From NCBI RefSeq assembly GCF_002086735.1, contig NZ_MVIJ01000024.1, forward strand, positions 22,471 to 86,470: DNA of 64,000 bases, read 5' to 3'. The DNA comes from Mycobacterium scrofulaceum. GTDB lineage: Bacteria; Actinomycetota; Actinomycetes; Mycobacteriales; Mycobacteriaceae. The translations under genes were made by a program, and so were the position numbers. Positions 41,640 to 49,654 of the stretch are shown one piece after another; position 1 is the stretch's first letter, and every line of letters begins with the position of its first letter. The notes under the pieces were generated by a model, which worked only from the letters and a program-made list of their open reading frames with translations, did not search any database and had not been told where the DNA came from.

Positions 41640-42437
41640 TCAACTTGCCGGCACGCATATCTCGATCCAGGCGTGGATTCGTTCGGCGACGGCGAGCCAT
41701 CCGGGGTCAAGCATCATGTCGTGGCTCATCTTAGGGAAGATCTCGGCTTCGGTGCTGTAGGCGGCCGCCGTGGCCCGGACTTCCCGTGTGGTGAAGCAAA
41801 CGTCGTCTTCGGCGCCCAGCACCAACAGTGGGGTGGTGACGCGGTGGGGCTGGGGCAGGTCGTGCCACAGCATGTCGATCGCGATCCTCAGCGCGTACTC
41901 TTCGCCGAGTTCCGCGGCATAGCGGGCGACATCGGCGTCGGGGGCGGACCCCGAGAAGAACGTCTCGCGGGCCAATTCCGGGGTGCCGCCGACTCCGCGC
42001 AACGACTTCGCCACGGCCAGGCCGGTGGCGGTGTACCAAGGGTGCCGCTTGAATCTGCGCGCCAGGAATCCCAGGATTCCGCCCGGGGGTACCGAGGCGA
42101 GCAGCACGGCGGCCGCGGCGTCGTGCGACTCCAAGTACTTCTGTACCACGAAGCCGCCCATGGAATGCCCGACGATTATTGGTCGTTCGGCCAGGCCGTC
42201 GGCGACCGCGGCGACGTCGGCCACGAAGTCCCCGATCGAGCAGAGCCGCATCGACCTGGGCGCAGGGCTGTTTCCGTGCCCGCGAAGGCTCAGCGCCAGC
42301 GCCGGGTGGCCCCGCTCGGCGAAGAAGTGGAGGAAATGCTCGTCCCAGCACCAGGCGCCGTGCCACGCTCCATGCACGAATAGCACCGGCGGCTTGCGGG
42401 ATTCGGGACGCGGCTTTCGTTCGATCACTTCCAGCAT
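41640..42437 (-). CDS. Alpha/beta hydrolase, lysophospholipase-like
   Basis: A 265-residue serine hydrolase. LFVHGAWHGAWCWDEHFLHFFAERGHPALALSLRGHGNS is the start of the fold, the nucleophile Ser is in IIVGHSMGGFVVQKYLE, Asp in VLGAEDDVCFT, and His in PKMSHDMMLDPGWLAVAERI. Five bases separate its stop from the SDR start, so it leads the four-gene operon. Substrate not identifiable; lipase/esterase or lactonase activity is likely. Confidence 0.83.
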   Translation of the reverse strand: MLEVIERKPRPESRKPPVLFVHGAWHGAWCWDEHFLHFFAERGHPALALSLRGHGNSPAPRSMRLCSIGDFVADVAAVADGLAERPIIVGHSMGGFVVQKYLESHDAAAAVLLASVPPGGILGFLARRFKRHPWYTATGLAVAKSLRGVGGTPELARETFFSGSAPDADVARYAAELGEEYALRIAIDMLWHDLPQPHRVTTPLLVLGAEDDVCFTTREVRATAAAYSTEAEIFPKMSHDMMLDPGWLAVAERIHAWIEICVPAS

Positions 42438-42531
42438 GAGCGTGCTCCTCGGTCGGCCGCGCCCCCCGGTTCGGCTCCAACGCCGCTGAGACTAGCCGCT
42501 GGCCCGCCGTGCAGGACTGGAATCAGCAAAC

Positions 42532-43425
42532 GTGCGCCGAAGCGCACCCGACGGGGTCGTCGTGGCGTTTACTGGGGCGGTGAGCGAAGCGGGTCGCGGC
42601 GAACGGCGCACCCTGGTGCTGTCCGCCTTCCCCGGCGAAGCCGACGCGGTGCTGTCCCACACCACGCTCGATCCCGATCCGGTGGCGATCGTCGACGGCC
42701 GCCACTTCTACCTGGGGGCTATCGCCGGCAAGAAGGTGATCGTCGCGATGACCGGCATCGGCCTGGTCAACGCCGCCGGCACCACTGAAGCCGCCTTGTC
42801 CGGCTTCGGGATTGGCGCCGTGGTGTTTTCCGGTGTCGCCGGTGGGGCCGGGCGCACCCGCATCGCGGACGTGGCGGTGCCGGCGCGGTGGACGCTGGAC
42901 CACGGCAGGACGTTCCGCCCGGTCGACCCCGGCATGCTGGCGGAGGCCGGAATGCTCTCGGTCGCACTGGAAAGCGTCGATTCGCGGCGGCGGTCGCGGG
43001 TCGTCGTCGGCGGCGACGGCTGCAGTGGGGACAACAACAACGGGGTGGCATTTCCCTGCATCCCCAACGGCGGCGACGTTTTCGGCTGCCAACCCCGCAC
43101 CGCACCCGACCGCTCCCTCCGCTATACCGGCAACTTCCGGCAAGCGGCGGGTCGCTGGCTGAGATGCGCCCTGATCAGCAACCTGAAGATCGCCTCGAGC
43201 TCGGACCCGGCCTTCGATGCGACGGACATGGAGACCGCGGCGGCCCAGGCCGTGGCCGAAGAGCACGGCATCCCTTTCCTCGGCGTCCGCGCCATCACGG
43301 ACGGGCCGGGCGACCCGCTTCGCCTGCCGGGCTTTCCTTTTCAGTTCTTCTGCTACAAGCGGATCGCGGCGGTCAACGCCGCCCGGGTGACCGCGGCTCT
43401 CCTCCGGAACTGGGCCGGCGCCTGA
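42532..43425 (+). CDS. Nucleoside phosphorylase (MTA/SAH nucleosidase-like)
   Basis: A 297-residue member of the PNP/UDP phosphorylase superfamily. LVLSAFPGEADAVLSH, IVAMTGIGLVNAAGTTEAAL and FSGVAGGAG form the phosphate/ribose site, and FDATDMETAAAQAVAEEHGIPFLGVRAITDGPGD contains the substrate-contacting Met-Glu and the catalytic Asp of MTA/SAH nucleosidases. A long insertion (about residues 155-210, with GDNNNGVAFPC and CQPRT) is unlike the compact E. coli enzyme and may alter specificity. GTG 42532 is used; GTG 42580 is equally possible. Would recycle methylthioadenosine or SAH if a true MTAN. Confidence 0.75.
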   Translation: MRRSAPDGVVVAFTGAVSEAGRGERRTLVLSAFPGEADAVLSHTTLDPDPVAIVDGRHFYLGAIAGKKVIVAMTGIGLVNAAGTTEAALSGFGIGAVVFSGVAGGAGRTRIADVAVPARWTLDHGRTFRPVDPGMLAEAGMLSVALESVDSRRRSRVVVGGDGCSGDNNNGVAFPCIPNGGDVFGCQPRTAPDRSLRYTGNFRQAAGRWLRCALISNLKIASSSDPAFDATDMETAAAQAVAEEHGIPFLGVRAITDGPGDPLRLPGFPFQFFCYKRIAAVNAARVTAALLRNWAGA

Positions 43426-43428
43426 TCG

Positions 43429-44283
43429 CTATTCCGGGCCGCGGGCGACCGCGCGGCCCGGGTCCGAGCACCACTCGGACCACGACCCCGGAAACAGCGC
43501 CGCCTCCCGACCCGCCGCGGCGAGCGCGGCGACCGTGACGCTGGCGGTCACGCCGGAACCGCAGTAGGCGCCCACCGCCCCGTCGCGGTCGATGCCGCGG
43601 TCGGCCAGCAGTCGGTTGAGCTCGCGGTCGCCGGCGAACGTGCCGCCGGGGGTCAGGATGGCGGTGCTGGGCAGGTTCGTGGCGCCCGGGATGTGCCCGG
43701 CCGCGGGGTCGAGCGGTTCGATTTCACCGCGGAAGCGCTCGGGTGCCCGGGCATCGAGCAATATCGCGCCGCTCGCGCCGGCTTGCTCGGCCGTCAGGGT
43801 GGGGCGGCCCCCGGAGTACAGATCATCGTGCGGCACAGTGACATTCCCCGGCCGCGGTGTCACCTCGCCGGTTTCGAGCCGACCGCCGTCCGATCGCCAG
43901 GCGGCCAGGCCACCGTCCAGGATGCGCACGCTCGGCAGGCCGGCCGCCGTCAACACCCACCACGCCCGCGCCGAACCGGCGCGGTTCCAGTCGTCGTAGA
44001 CGACCACCGGCGAATCCCGCCGGACGCCCCAGCGGCGGGCGGCGGCCTGCAGCGCGGTCCCCGACGGCAGCGGGTGACGGCCGCGTCCGACGACCGAGTG
44101 ATCGCTGAGTTCCTCCTCGAGGGACACATACACCGCGCCCGGCAAATGTCCCGCCAGATAGGCCGGCCGCCCGTCGGGCTCGTCGAGCCGCCAACGGACG
44201 TCGAGGATGCTGACCGGCTCACCGGCCTCGAGCAATGCGGCCAACTCCGCGACGGTGACCAGCACCTGGTCTCGGACACCCAC
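43429..44283 (-). CDS. Two-domain rhodanese-type sulfurtransferase (SseA-like)
   Basis: A 284-residue tandem rhodanese. The inactive N-domain begins VTVAELAALLEAGEPVSILDVRWRLDEPDGRPAYLAGHLPGAVYV. The active C-domain has Cys241 in GAYCGSGVTASVTVAAL and ends FPGSWSEWCSDPGRAVARG, the thiosulfate/3-mercaptopyruvate sulfurtransferase signature. The CGSGVTA loop is the 3-mercaptopyruvate type. GGGAGG eight bases before GTG 44283 sets the start. Convergent with the phosphorylase. Moves sulfane sulfur to cyanide or thiol acceptors. Confidence 0.87.
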   Translation of the reverse strand: MGVRDQVLVTVAELAALLEAGEPVSILDVRWRLDEPDGRPAYLAGHLPGAVYVSLEEELSDHSVVGRGRHPLPSGTALQAAARRWGVRRDSPVVVYDDWNRAGSARAWWVLTAAGLPSVRILDGGLAAWRSDGGRLETGEVTPRPGNVTVPHDDLYSGGRPTLTAEQAGASGAILLDARAPERFRGEIEPLDPAAGHIPGATNLPSTAILTPGGTFAGDRELNRLLADRGIDRDGAVGAYCGSGVTASVTVAALAAAGREAALFPGSWSEWCSDPGRAVARGPE

Positions 44284-44383
44284 CGATTCGCCTCCCTGAT
44301 CGACTGCACAGAGCCTAGCGGCGTTCCGCTTCAGCAAACGGGGGCGTAGCGTCTTGATGCGACAGGGCGGATCGGAGTAGGTC

Positions 44384-44851
44384 GTGGCGCGCACCGGCTA
44401 CACATTCACCGCGGCCTCCGCGGTCGCGTTGGCCCTCACGACGGCCGTTCCCGCCCGGGCGATGCCAAACACCCAGTGCGCGCTGACGACTCCCGTTCGG
44501 GAAGTGCGGCACGTGTCCCAGCTGCCGCCCGAGCTTCTGAAGCTGCTTCCGCCCGTCGCCGACATCGGCGCGCCCTTCAACGCCACCGACTCGGTCAGCG
44601 ATCCGACGCTGCCGTTCCGGCGGCTGATACGCGGCGGCAATCGCGACGCCGACTGGTTCGTCTGGTACGAGCACGGCGGTGTCGGTTACTTCTGGCAGGC
44701 GGTGGTCGCGCGCGTCGTGCCCGGCACCGAGCCGAAAGTATTGGCCAACGCCGGAACGGTTTCCGACACGCTGTGCCGGCTCACCGATGGCGCATTCGCG
44801 GGCGTCGTTCCCCCTTATCCGCCCGGATCCTGGGCGGCCTCCGACTTCTGA
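44384..44851 (+). CDS. Secreted small protein, function unknown
   Basis: A 155-residue exported protein starting at GTG 44384. The signal peptide is ARTGYTFTAASAVALALTTAVPARA with an ARA cleavage site. The mature part contains three segments with Cys (NTQCALTTPVREVRHVSQLPPELLKLLPPV; SDTLCRLTDGAFAG) and FVWYEHGGVGYFWQAVVARVVPG, a pattern seen in mycobacterial secreted proteins of unknown role. It is followed 13 bases later by a membrane protein gene, probably in one transcript. Confidence 0.68.
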   Translation: MARTGYTFTAASAVALALTTAVPARAMPNTQCALTTPVREVRHVSQLPPELLKLLPPVADIGAPFNATDSVSDPTLPFRRLIRGGNRDADWFVWYEHGGVGYFWQAVVARVVPGTEPKVLANAGTVSDTLCRLTDGAFAGVVPPYPPGSWAASDF

Positions 44852-44864
44852 GGAAGCACCGGCC

Positions 44865-45296
44865 ATGAACAAACCCGAGCAATCGCAGACCCGCACCCGC
44901 AACTTCGCCCGCGTGCTGGGCCCTTACCTCACCATCGTGCCGATCACGGTCGCGGTGCGCGGCTCCTACATGCAGACGCTGTTCACGGAGTTCAAGGCAA
45001 ATCCGATGTGGCCCTGGCTGTATGGGGCCATCCTCTTGATGGGCGGCCTTTTCATCATCGCGTTCCACCAGTATTGGCGCAGCCTCGCGGCGGTCATCGT
45101 ATCCGCGGTGGGCTGGTTTTTCGCGATACGCGGGGTGCTGCTGTTGACCCTCCCGCGCGCCTATGACGCGGCCGGCGACGCGATCTACAGCTCGGGCATG
45201 TCCATTGCGATATGGGTGATGTTCGGCTGTCTGGCGTCCGCCGGCGTGTACCTGACGTACGTCGGCTGGAAGCCGGAGCCTCCCGCGGATAGTTAA
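44865..45296 (+). CDS. Four-helix membrane protein, function unknown
   Basis: A 143-residue membrane protein with four hydrophobic segments (LGPYLTIVPITVAVRG, NPMWPWLYGAILLMGGLFIIAFHQYW, LAAVIVSAVGWFFAIRGVLLL, MSIAIWVMFGCLASAGVYLTYVGW). AGGAAG precedes the ATG. It is encoded right after a secreted protein gene on the same strand and is likely co-transcribed. No catalytic residues or known family recognised. Confidence 0.65.
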   Translation: MNKPEQSQTRTRNFARVLGPYLTIVPITVAVRGSYMQTLFTEFKANPMWPWLYGAILLMGGLFIIAFHQYWRSLAAVIVSAVGWFFAIRGVLLLTLPRAYDAAGDAIYSSGMSIAIWVMFGCLASAGVYLTYVGWKPEPPADS

Positions 45297-45327
45297 TCCG
45301 CGACCATTCCCATTTCCACCGTGGCCG

Positions 45328-45444
45328 CAAATGGCCGGACCATTTGGTTGGCGAAAGTCCCCGAACTCATGGGCCAAATGGCTCTAACTAGAACAGAATG
45401 CCGGGGACACAATTAAGGTTTCGGAGTCGATTGGCGGCAAATGG
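45328..45444 (+). promoter_or_regulatory. Four CAAATGG elements upstream of mpt63
   Basis: CAAATGG occurs at 45328-45334, 45375-45381 and 45438-45444, and its complement CCATTTG at 45340-45346, all in the 177-base gap before the MPT63-type gene. Three are embedded in longer matches (GGCCGCAAATGG, GGGCCAAATGGC, GGCGGCAAATGGC). Four copies in 117 bp of high-GC DNA is unexpected and suggests binding sites for one regulator. Only the pattern is seen; no factor can be named. Confidence 0.35.
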
Positions 45445-45473
45445 CTTCGCCGCTCAAACGAGGAGGAATACCA

Positions 45474-45950
45474 GTGAAGATCACCACGATGATCACGACG
45501 GTAGCGGCCGTCGTCATGACCGCGATTGCTGTGAGCGGCGTACCGGCTGCGTCGGCCACCTATCCCGTCGTCGGCAAACTGGGCAGCGAATTGACGATGA
45601 CCGACACCGTCGGCCAGGTTGTCCTGGCGTGGACGGTCAGCAACCTCCAGCCCAGCACCGACCCCACCCCCGGCTACATGCCGACCGGCAAGCTGTGGGA
45701 AGCCACGGCGACCGTCAGGTCAATCCGGGGAACGGTTACCCCCGCGATTTCGCAGTTCAATGCCGTCGCCCCGAATGCGGCCGTCTATCGGGTTCTTTGG
45801 TATGTCGCGAGTCCGACGAACATCAGTGGGGCGACCATTCCTGAGGGTGCGCAAGCGACCGGCAAAATCCACTTCGACGTCACGGGCCCGGCGCCGACCA
45901 CAGTGACGATGAACAACGGGATGGAAGACCTGCTCATCTGGGGGCCGTAG
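45474..45950 (+). CDS. mpt63: MPT63/MPB63-family secreted antigen
   Basis: A 158-residue secreted protein. GTG 45474, preceded by AGGAGGA, opens a signal peptide (VKITTMITTVAAVVMTAIAVSGVPAASA). The mature part (TYPVVGKLGSELTMTDTVGQVVLAWTVSNLQPS, EATATVRSIRGTVTPAISQFNA, TGKIHFDVTGP, MNNGMEDLLIWGP) is very close to mycobacterial MPT63, an immunoglobulin-like beta-sandwich of unknown function and an immunodominant culture-filtrate antigen. Divergent paralogues exist, so strict orthology is inferred. Upstream region contains repeated CAAATGG. Confidence 0.88.
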   Translation: MKITTMITTVAAVVMTAIAVSGVPAASATYPVVGKLGSELTMTDTVGQVVLAWTVSNLQPSTDPTPGYMPTGKLWEATATVRSIRGTVTPAISQFNAVAPNAAVYRVLWYVASPTNISGATIPEGAQATGKIHFDVTGPAPTTVTMNNGMEDLLIWGP

Positions 45951-45956
45951 GGCCGG

Positions 45957-45971
45957 CCTCTCGTAGAGAGG
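45957..45971. terminator. Hairpin between mpt63 and pimC
   Basis: CCTCTC-GTA-GAGAGG, a perfect 6-bp stem with 3-base loop, six bases after the mpt63 stop and before the convergent pimC stop at 46004. An AAAGGAAAAA run follows, so the structure is not a textbook T-run terminator on either strand. Confidence 0.35.
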
Positions 45972-46003
45972 AAAGGAAAAAGCCCGCGTCGGCACCCCTG
46001 CGG

Positions 46004-47149
46004 TTATGCGGTGTGTTCGGAATCGGTACCCCGGTCGTCCAGCGCGGTCGCTCCCAACGACGCCAGCATGCCGGTCGCGGCCCGGTGCCAGGTGAAATCC
46101 TCGGCGCGACGCCGCGCGGAGACCCGACGGTGGTGCTCGGGACGGCGGGTGATGGCGCCGACCGCGCGCGCGATGGCGACCGGGTGGTTGTCCGCCAAAG
46201 CGCCGCTGTCCTGGGTGATGATCTCGCTCAGCGCCGACGTGCGCGACACCACCGCCGGCGTCCCGCAGGCCAGCGACTCCAGCGCGGCCAGCCCGAACGT
46301 CTCGTGCGGCCCGGGCGCCAGCGTCACGTCGGCCGAGGCCAGCAGCCCGGCCACCGTGTGCCGATCGGAGACGAAGCCGGTGAAGTCCACCGGCAACCGG
46401 GCGGCCTGACGCTCCAGCCTGGCCCGCAACGGACCCTCGCCCACGACGACCAGGCGGGCGTCGACCCCGGCGTGGCGCAACTCGCCGATTGCGTCGATGC
46501 TGCGGTCGACGCGCTTTTCCACCGACAGCCGGCCGCAATGGACCACCAGCAGCTGTGTCGGTGTGGCCCAGCGTCGTCGCAGCAGGTACGAGTGCCGGCG
46601 CGGGTGAAAGGTCTGCAGGTCGACGCCCAACGGGACGGTGACGGTGTTGGTCGCGCCGATGCGGTCGAACTCCTCGCGCGCGAAACCGGTGGTGCACACC
46701 ACCGTGTCGTAATCGGCCGCGGTACGGGCGTTGGCCAAATCGGCGAACTTGACCGCGGCCCGGTGCGGAAGCAGTTGCCCCACAAGCCGATCCAGCCGCT
46801 CGTGGGAGATCATCACCGTGGTGGCGCCGTGGTCGCGGCCCCAGCGGCCCAGTGACCGCAGCGTGAGCCGGTCCGACACCTCCAACGCGTCGGGCCGCAG
46901 TGCCTCCAGCAGCGTTTTGACCGGTCCCGGCATCACCGCCCGGTAGCCGCCGGTGAGGGGAATCAGCCGCGCGGGCAGGGTGATTCGCACGACGCCGGTG
47001 CGCAGCTGGCTGCGCTCGGCACGCTGACCGGGCACGATGAGGAACACCTCGTGTCCGCCGGCGCAGTATTCGGCGCCCAGCCGATCCACCGCGGTGCGAA
47101 GGCCGCCGGAGCGAGGGCCATAGAAATTGGCGACCTGTACAACACGCAT
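46004..47149 (-). CDS. pimC: PimC-like GDP-mannose mannosyltransferase (GT4)
   Basis: A 381-residue GT-B glycosyltransferase of family 4. The N-terminal domain starts MRVVQVANFYGPRSGGLRTAVDRLGAEY. The donor-binding C-domain has VVHCGRLSVEKRVDRSIDAI, RLVVVGEGPLRARLE and the EX7E motif in APGPHETFGLAALESLACGTPAVVSRTSALSEII. Length and these blocks match mycobacterial PimC, which adds the third mannose to phosphatidylinositol mannosides. The gene is known from some M. tuberculosis lineages but not H37Rv. ATG 47149 is the start. Convergent with mpt63. Confidence 0.85.
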   Translation of the reverse strand: MRVVQVANFYGPRSGGLRTAVDRLGAEYCAGGHEVFLIVPGQRAERSQLRTGVVRITLPARLIPLTGGYRAVMPGPVKTLLEALRPDALEVSDRLTLRSLGRWGRDHGATTVMISHERLDRLVGQLLPHRAAVKFADLANARTAADYDTVVCTTGFAREEFDRIGATNTVTVPLGVDLQTFHPRRHSYLLRRRWATPTQLLVVHCGRLSVEKRVDRSIDAIGELRHAGVDARLVVVGEGPLRARLERQAARLPVDFTGFVSDRHTVAGLLASADVTLAPGPHETFGLAALESLACGTPAVVSRTSALSEIITQDSGALADNHPVAIARAVGAITRRPEHHRRVSARRRAEDFTWHRAATGMLASLGATALDDRGTDSEHTA

Positions 47150-47256
47150 AACGTGAGGACACGCGGCGCGCGTGTGCACTCAACAATGTGGACTTGACGC
47201 TGACCTGAACAGTCCATGAATTCCGGCGAACCGGCTGCGTGTGCGCTGAGGGATTC

Positions 47257-47308
47257 GCGTGTGCGCCCAGGGTGGCGACACGCCGAGAAACGCCGCCGTG
47301 GGCGCACC
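47257..47308. repeat. 51-bp palindromic intergenic repeat, copy A
   Basis: An imperfect inverted repeat whose arms begin GTGCGCCCA and end TGGGCGCAC (15 of 17 arm bases pair) around GACACGCCGAGAAA. It matches the element at 49579 at 44 of 51 bases. It lies between pimC and the 3' end of the FAD monooxygenase gene. The two copies bracket the monooxygenase/TetR cassette. Confidence 0.6.
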
Positions 47309-47336
47309 CTCGACAGAAAGCCGGCCGGCCCGCCAG

Positions 47337-48860
47337 CTAACCGGTGGACTCGGGTCCGAACCAGCGCCGCAGCGCCACATGCAAACCGGCCTGGGCCGCC
47401 GGCCCGAATTCGCCCGCCGCCCAGGCGACGTATCCGTCCGGCCGGATCAGCAGCGCCGCGGCGGGCCGGTCGTCGAGGGGCGAACTTGCGATGTCCACCC
47501 GGTCGGCCCAGCCCGACGCCGTGGCCGCGACGCCGCCGTCGAAGTCGAGCAGCACCGGGCGCGCGCCGTGCAGTAGCTCGGTGACGCGCCGGCCGTCCGC
47601 GAGGGTCAGCTCGGGCACGGGCCGACCCGACAACGGATGGTCGTCGCCGACGTCGTAGCGCACGTCGGTGCCGGCGAGCAGCGCCGCCATGTGCTTCGCG
47701 ACGCCGGGCAGGGTGAAGAATTCACCCAGCAGCGTGCGGAGCGCGGCGACCTCGGGACCGGGCAACATGAGCGCGGTCTGGGCCAGCGAGTGCATCATCA
47801 CGCGCTCGCCGACGGGGTGCCGTTCGGATTCGTAGGTGTCGAGCAGTCCGGTGGGCGCCCACCCGTTGAGCTCAGCGGCGAGCTTCCAGCCCAGGTTCAT
47901 GGCGTCTTGGAGGCCGAGGTTCAGGCCGGGGCCGCCCATGGCGCTATGGACGTGGGCGGCGTCACCGAGCAGCAGGGCGCGGCCGTCGCGGTAGCGCGAC
48001 GCGTGCCGCGTGTTCCAGCCGTTGATACGGCGCAGGGCATGCGGCCCTGGGCCTTTCGGCTCTTCGAAGGGGAAGTCGGTGCCGAGCACCCGCCGGACAC
48101 TTTCGCGCAGTTCGGTCAGGCTCATGGGCTCGTCGTCGACGAAGGGCGCAAATTCGACGGTGCCCAACAGCGCCCTGCCGGGCTCGAATTCGGCGAAGAT
48201 CAATCCGCCGTTGTCGAATCGGCTGTGGCCGAAGGGAAGCGGGCCGAACCCGGGGATGTCGATGACGCCGTCGGGTCTGCGGAGCCGCTCGGGGATGTGC
48301 ACGTGGGCGAGCCGGCCGACCGTCGCAGAGGTACTGCCGGGGAACTCGATTCCCAGTGACTTGCGGACCAGGCTGTGTCCGCCGTCGGCGCCAACCAGGT
48401 AGCGCGTGGCGATTCCGTATCGGCTCTCCGGCGAAGATACCTTCACCGCAACGGATTCCGCACCCGGCCGGATGCCGGTGAGCTCGTGCCCCCAGCGAAG
48501 GTCTACCCCGAGATCGCGGGCCCGTTTCTCCAGCAGTCGCACCAGCCTGGGTTGCGGGATGAGCATCGCATACATCGGGTTGTCGGGTACGCCGGTGAAG
48601 TCCAGCGGCATGGCGGAGAACATCCAGCCGGGGGTGGGTTGGGGCGGCTGGTCGTCGCCGGTGAACGCCCGGTACAGGCCCCGCAGGTCGAGTGCCCGGA
48701 CCACCTGTCCGACAAGCCCGTTCGCCTTCGGCTCGTCGCTGGGCCCGGGCAACCCGTCGAGCACGACCGGCCTGATGCCGGCCAGCGCGAGCTCGCAGGC
48801 CAGCATCAGTCCGTTGGGCCCGGCGCCGGAGATGACGATCTCGGTGCGTTCGTCAGCCAC
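47337..48860 (-). CDS. FAD-dependent aromatic-ring monooxygenase
   Basis: A 507-residue class A flavoprotein. FAD motifs are IVISGAGPNGLMLACELALAG, the DG motif LVGADGGHSLVRKSLGIEF, and the GD motif ALLLGDAAHVHSAMGGPGLNLGLQDAMNLGWKLAAEL. The C-terminal thioredoxin-like region (TELLHGARPVLLDFDGG, LIRPDGYVAWA) is that of polyketide or antibiotic hydroxylases, including rifampicin monooxygenases, which are an alternative to aromatic catabolism. GTG 48860 overlaps the end of the TetR gene by eight bases, so both form a self-controlled cassette. Confidence 0.85.
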   Translation of the reverse strand: MADERTEIVISGAGPNGLMLACELALAGIRPVVLDGLPGPSDEPKANGLVGQVVRALDLRGLYRAFTGDDQPPQPTPGWMFSAMPLDFTGVPDNPMYAMLIPQPRLVRLLEKRARDLGVDLRWGHELTGIRPGAESVAVKVSSPESRYGIATRYLVGADGGHSLVRKSLGIEFPGSTSATVGRLAHVHIPERLRRPDGVIDIPGFGPLPFGHSRFDNGGLIFAEFEPGRALLGTVEFAPFVDDEPMSLTELRESVRRVLGTDFPFEEPKGPGPHALRRINGWNTRHASRYRDGRALLLGDAAHVHSAMGGPGLNLGLQDAMNLGWKLAAELNGWAPTGLLDTYESERHPVGERVMMHSLAQTALMLPGPEVAALRTLLGEFFTLPGVAKHMAALLAGTDVRYDVGDDHPLSGRPVPELTLADGRRVTELLHGARPVLLDFDGGVAATASGWADRVDIASSPLDDRPAAALLIRPDGYVAWAAGEFGPAAQAGLHVALRRWFGPESTG

Positions 48861-49500
48861 GGGTTTTCTCCTTACGCTTGGTGGGTTCGGGCAGGCCCGC
48901 GCTGACGGCGGCGAAGCCGGCACGAATCAGGTCGGTGATGGCGACCGGCGGGTCGGCGCGCACGTAGGCCTCCGCCGCGGCGTCGCCGACGGCGCGCACG
49001 ACCGCCGCCACCAGTCGCGGGTACAGGTCGTGCTCGGGATCGGTCCCGGTGCGCTCCGCGATCACCGCCAGCCATTCGTCGAACAGGTCCTGCGGCAACG
49101 CGTTTCGCACCTGGGGGTTCATCAGCATCTTGCGCACCTCGACGAGTTCCTGGCGGGTCGGCACCAGGTTTTCCTCCCCGTGCGCCTCGCCGAAGTCGGC
49201 CTCCAGCGGTTCGAGCACGACGTGCGTGATCGACGTCCACAGCGGCTCGTCGGCCGGGCGCTGCCGAAAGGCGGCAATGCTGCGGCGCATCCGCTCGGTC
49301 TGCCGATAGGCGAGTGCCTCGTACTTGCCGCCGAAGTAGTTGTTGAAGGTGCGCAACGAGACACCGGCCAGGGTGGCGATGTCCTCGCGCGTCACGTTGT
49401 CCAGTCCACGCTCGAAGGCGAGGTTCAGTGCGGCGTCGCTGAGGGCCCGCCGGGTGTCGGCCTTCTTGCGCTCGCGCAGCCCGCGCGGCTGTTCGGTCAC
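48853..49500 (-). CDS. TetR-family repressor of the monooxygenase cassette
   Basis: A 215-residue regulator. Helix-turn-helix TRRALSDAALNLAFERGLDNVTREDIATLAGVSLRTFNNYFGGKYEALAYRQTERM. GTG 49500 is chosen; GTG 49506 is also in frame. Two 15-bp operator-like repeats lie 22 bases upstream at 49522-49553. It controls the overlapping monooxygenase gene and itself. A ligand such as an antibiotic or aromatic compound is suggested by the cassette type, not by sequence. Confidence 0.83.
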   Translation of the reverse strand: MTEQPRGLRERKKADTRRALSDAALNLAFERGLDNVTREDIATLAGVSLRTFNNYFGGKYEALAYRQTERMRRSIAAFRQRPADEPLWTSITHVVLEPLEADFGEAHGEENLVPTRQELVEVRKMLMNPQVRNALPQDLFDEWLAVIAERTGTDPEHDLYPRLVAAVVRAVGDAAAEAYVRADPPVAITDLIRAGFAAVSAGLPEPTKRKEKTRG

Positions 49501-49521
49501 GGGCACCACCCTACGCAAAAG

Positions 49522-49553
49522 TTGCCCGCTGGGCAATATTGCCTATCGGGCAA
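49522..49553. promoter_or_regulatory. Tandem TetR operators TTGCCC-N3-GGGCAA
   Basis: A perfect palindrome TTGCCCGCTGGGCAA (49522-49536) and a near copy TTGCCTATCGGGCAA (49539-49553), spaced 17 bp centre to centre. The site is upstream of the TetR gene start (49500) and partly overlaps the expected promoter, as in autoregulated repressors. Confidence 0.62.
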
Positions 49554-49578
49554 GAATCGCAAGTGCGTTGAGGACTTT

Positions 49579-49631
49579 GCGTGTGCGTCCACGGCGGCGA
49601 CACGCCGGAAAACGTCGCCGTAGGCGCACAC
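49579..49631. repeat. 51-bp palindromic intergenic repeat, copy B
   Basis: An imperfect inverted repeat with arms starting GTGTGCGTCCACGGCG and ending CGCCGTAGGCGCACAC (16 of 19 arm bases pair) around ACACGCCGGAAAA. It is 44/51 identical to copy A at 47257. It lies between the TetR gene and the next gene on the same strand, at the other boundary of the cassette. Confidence 0.6.
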
Positions 49632-49654
49632 GATGCGGGCAAGGACCCCGGAAA

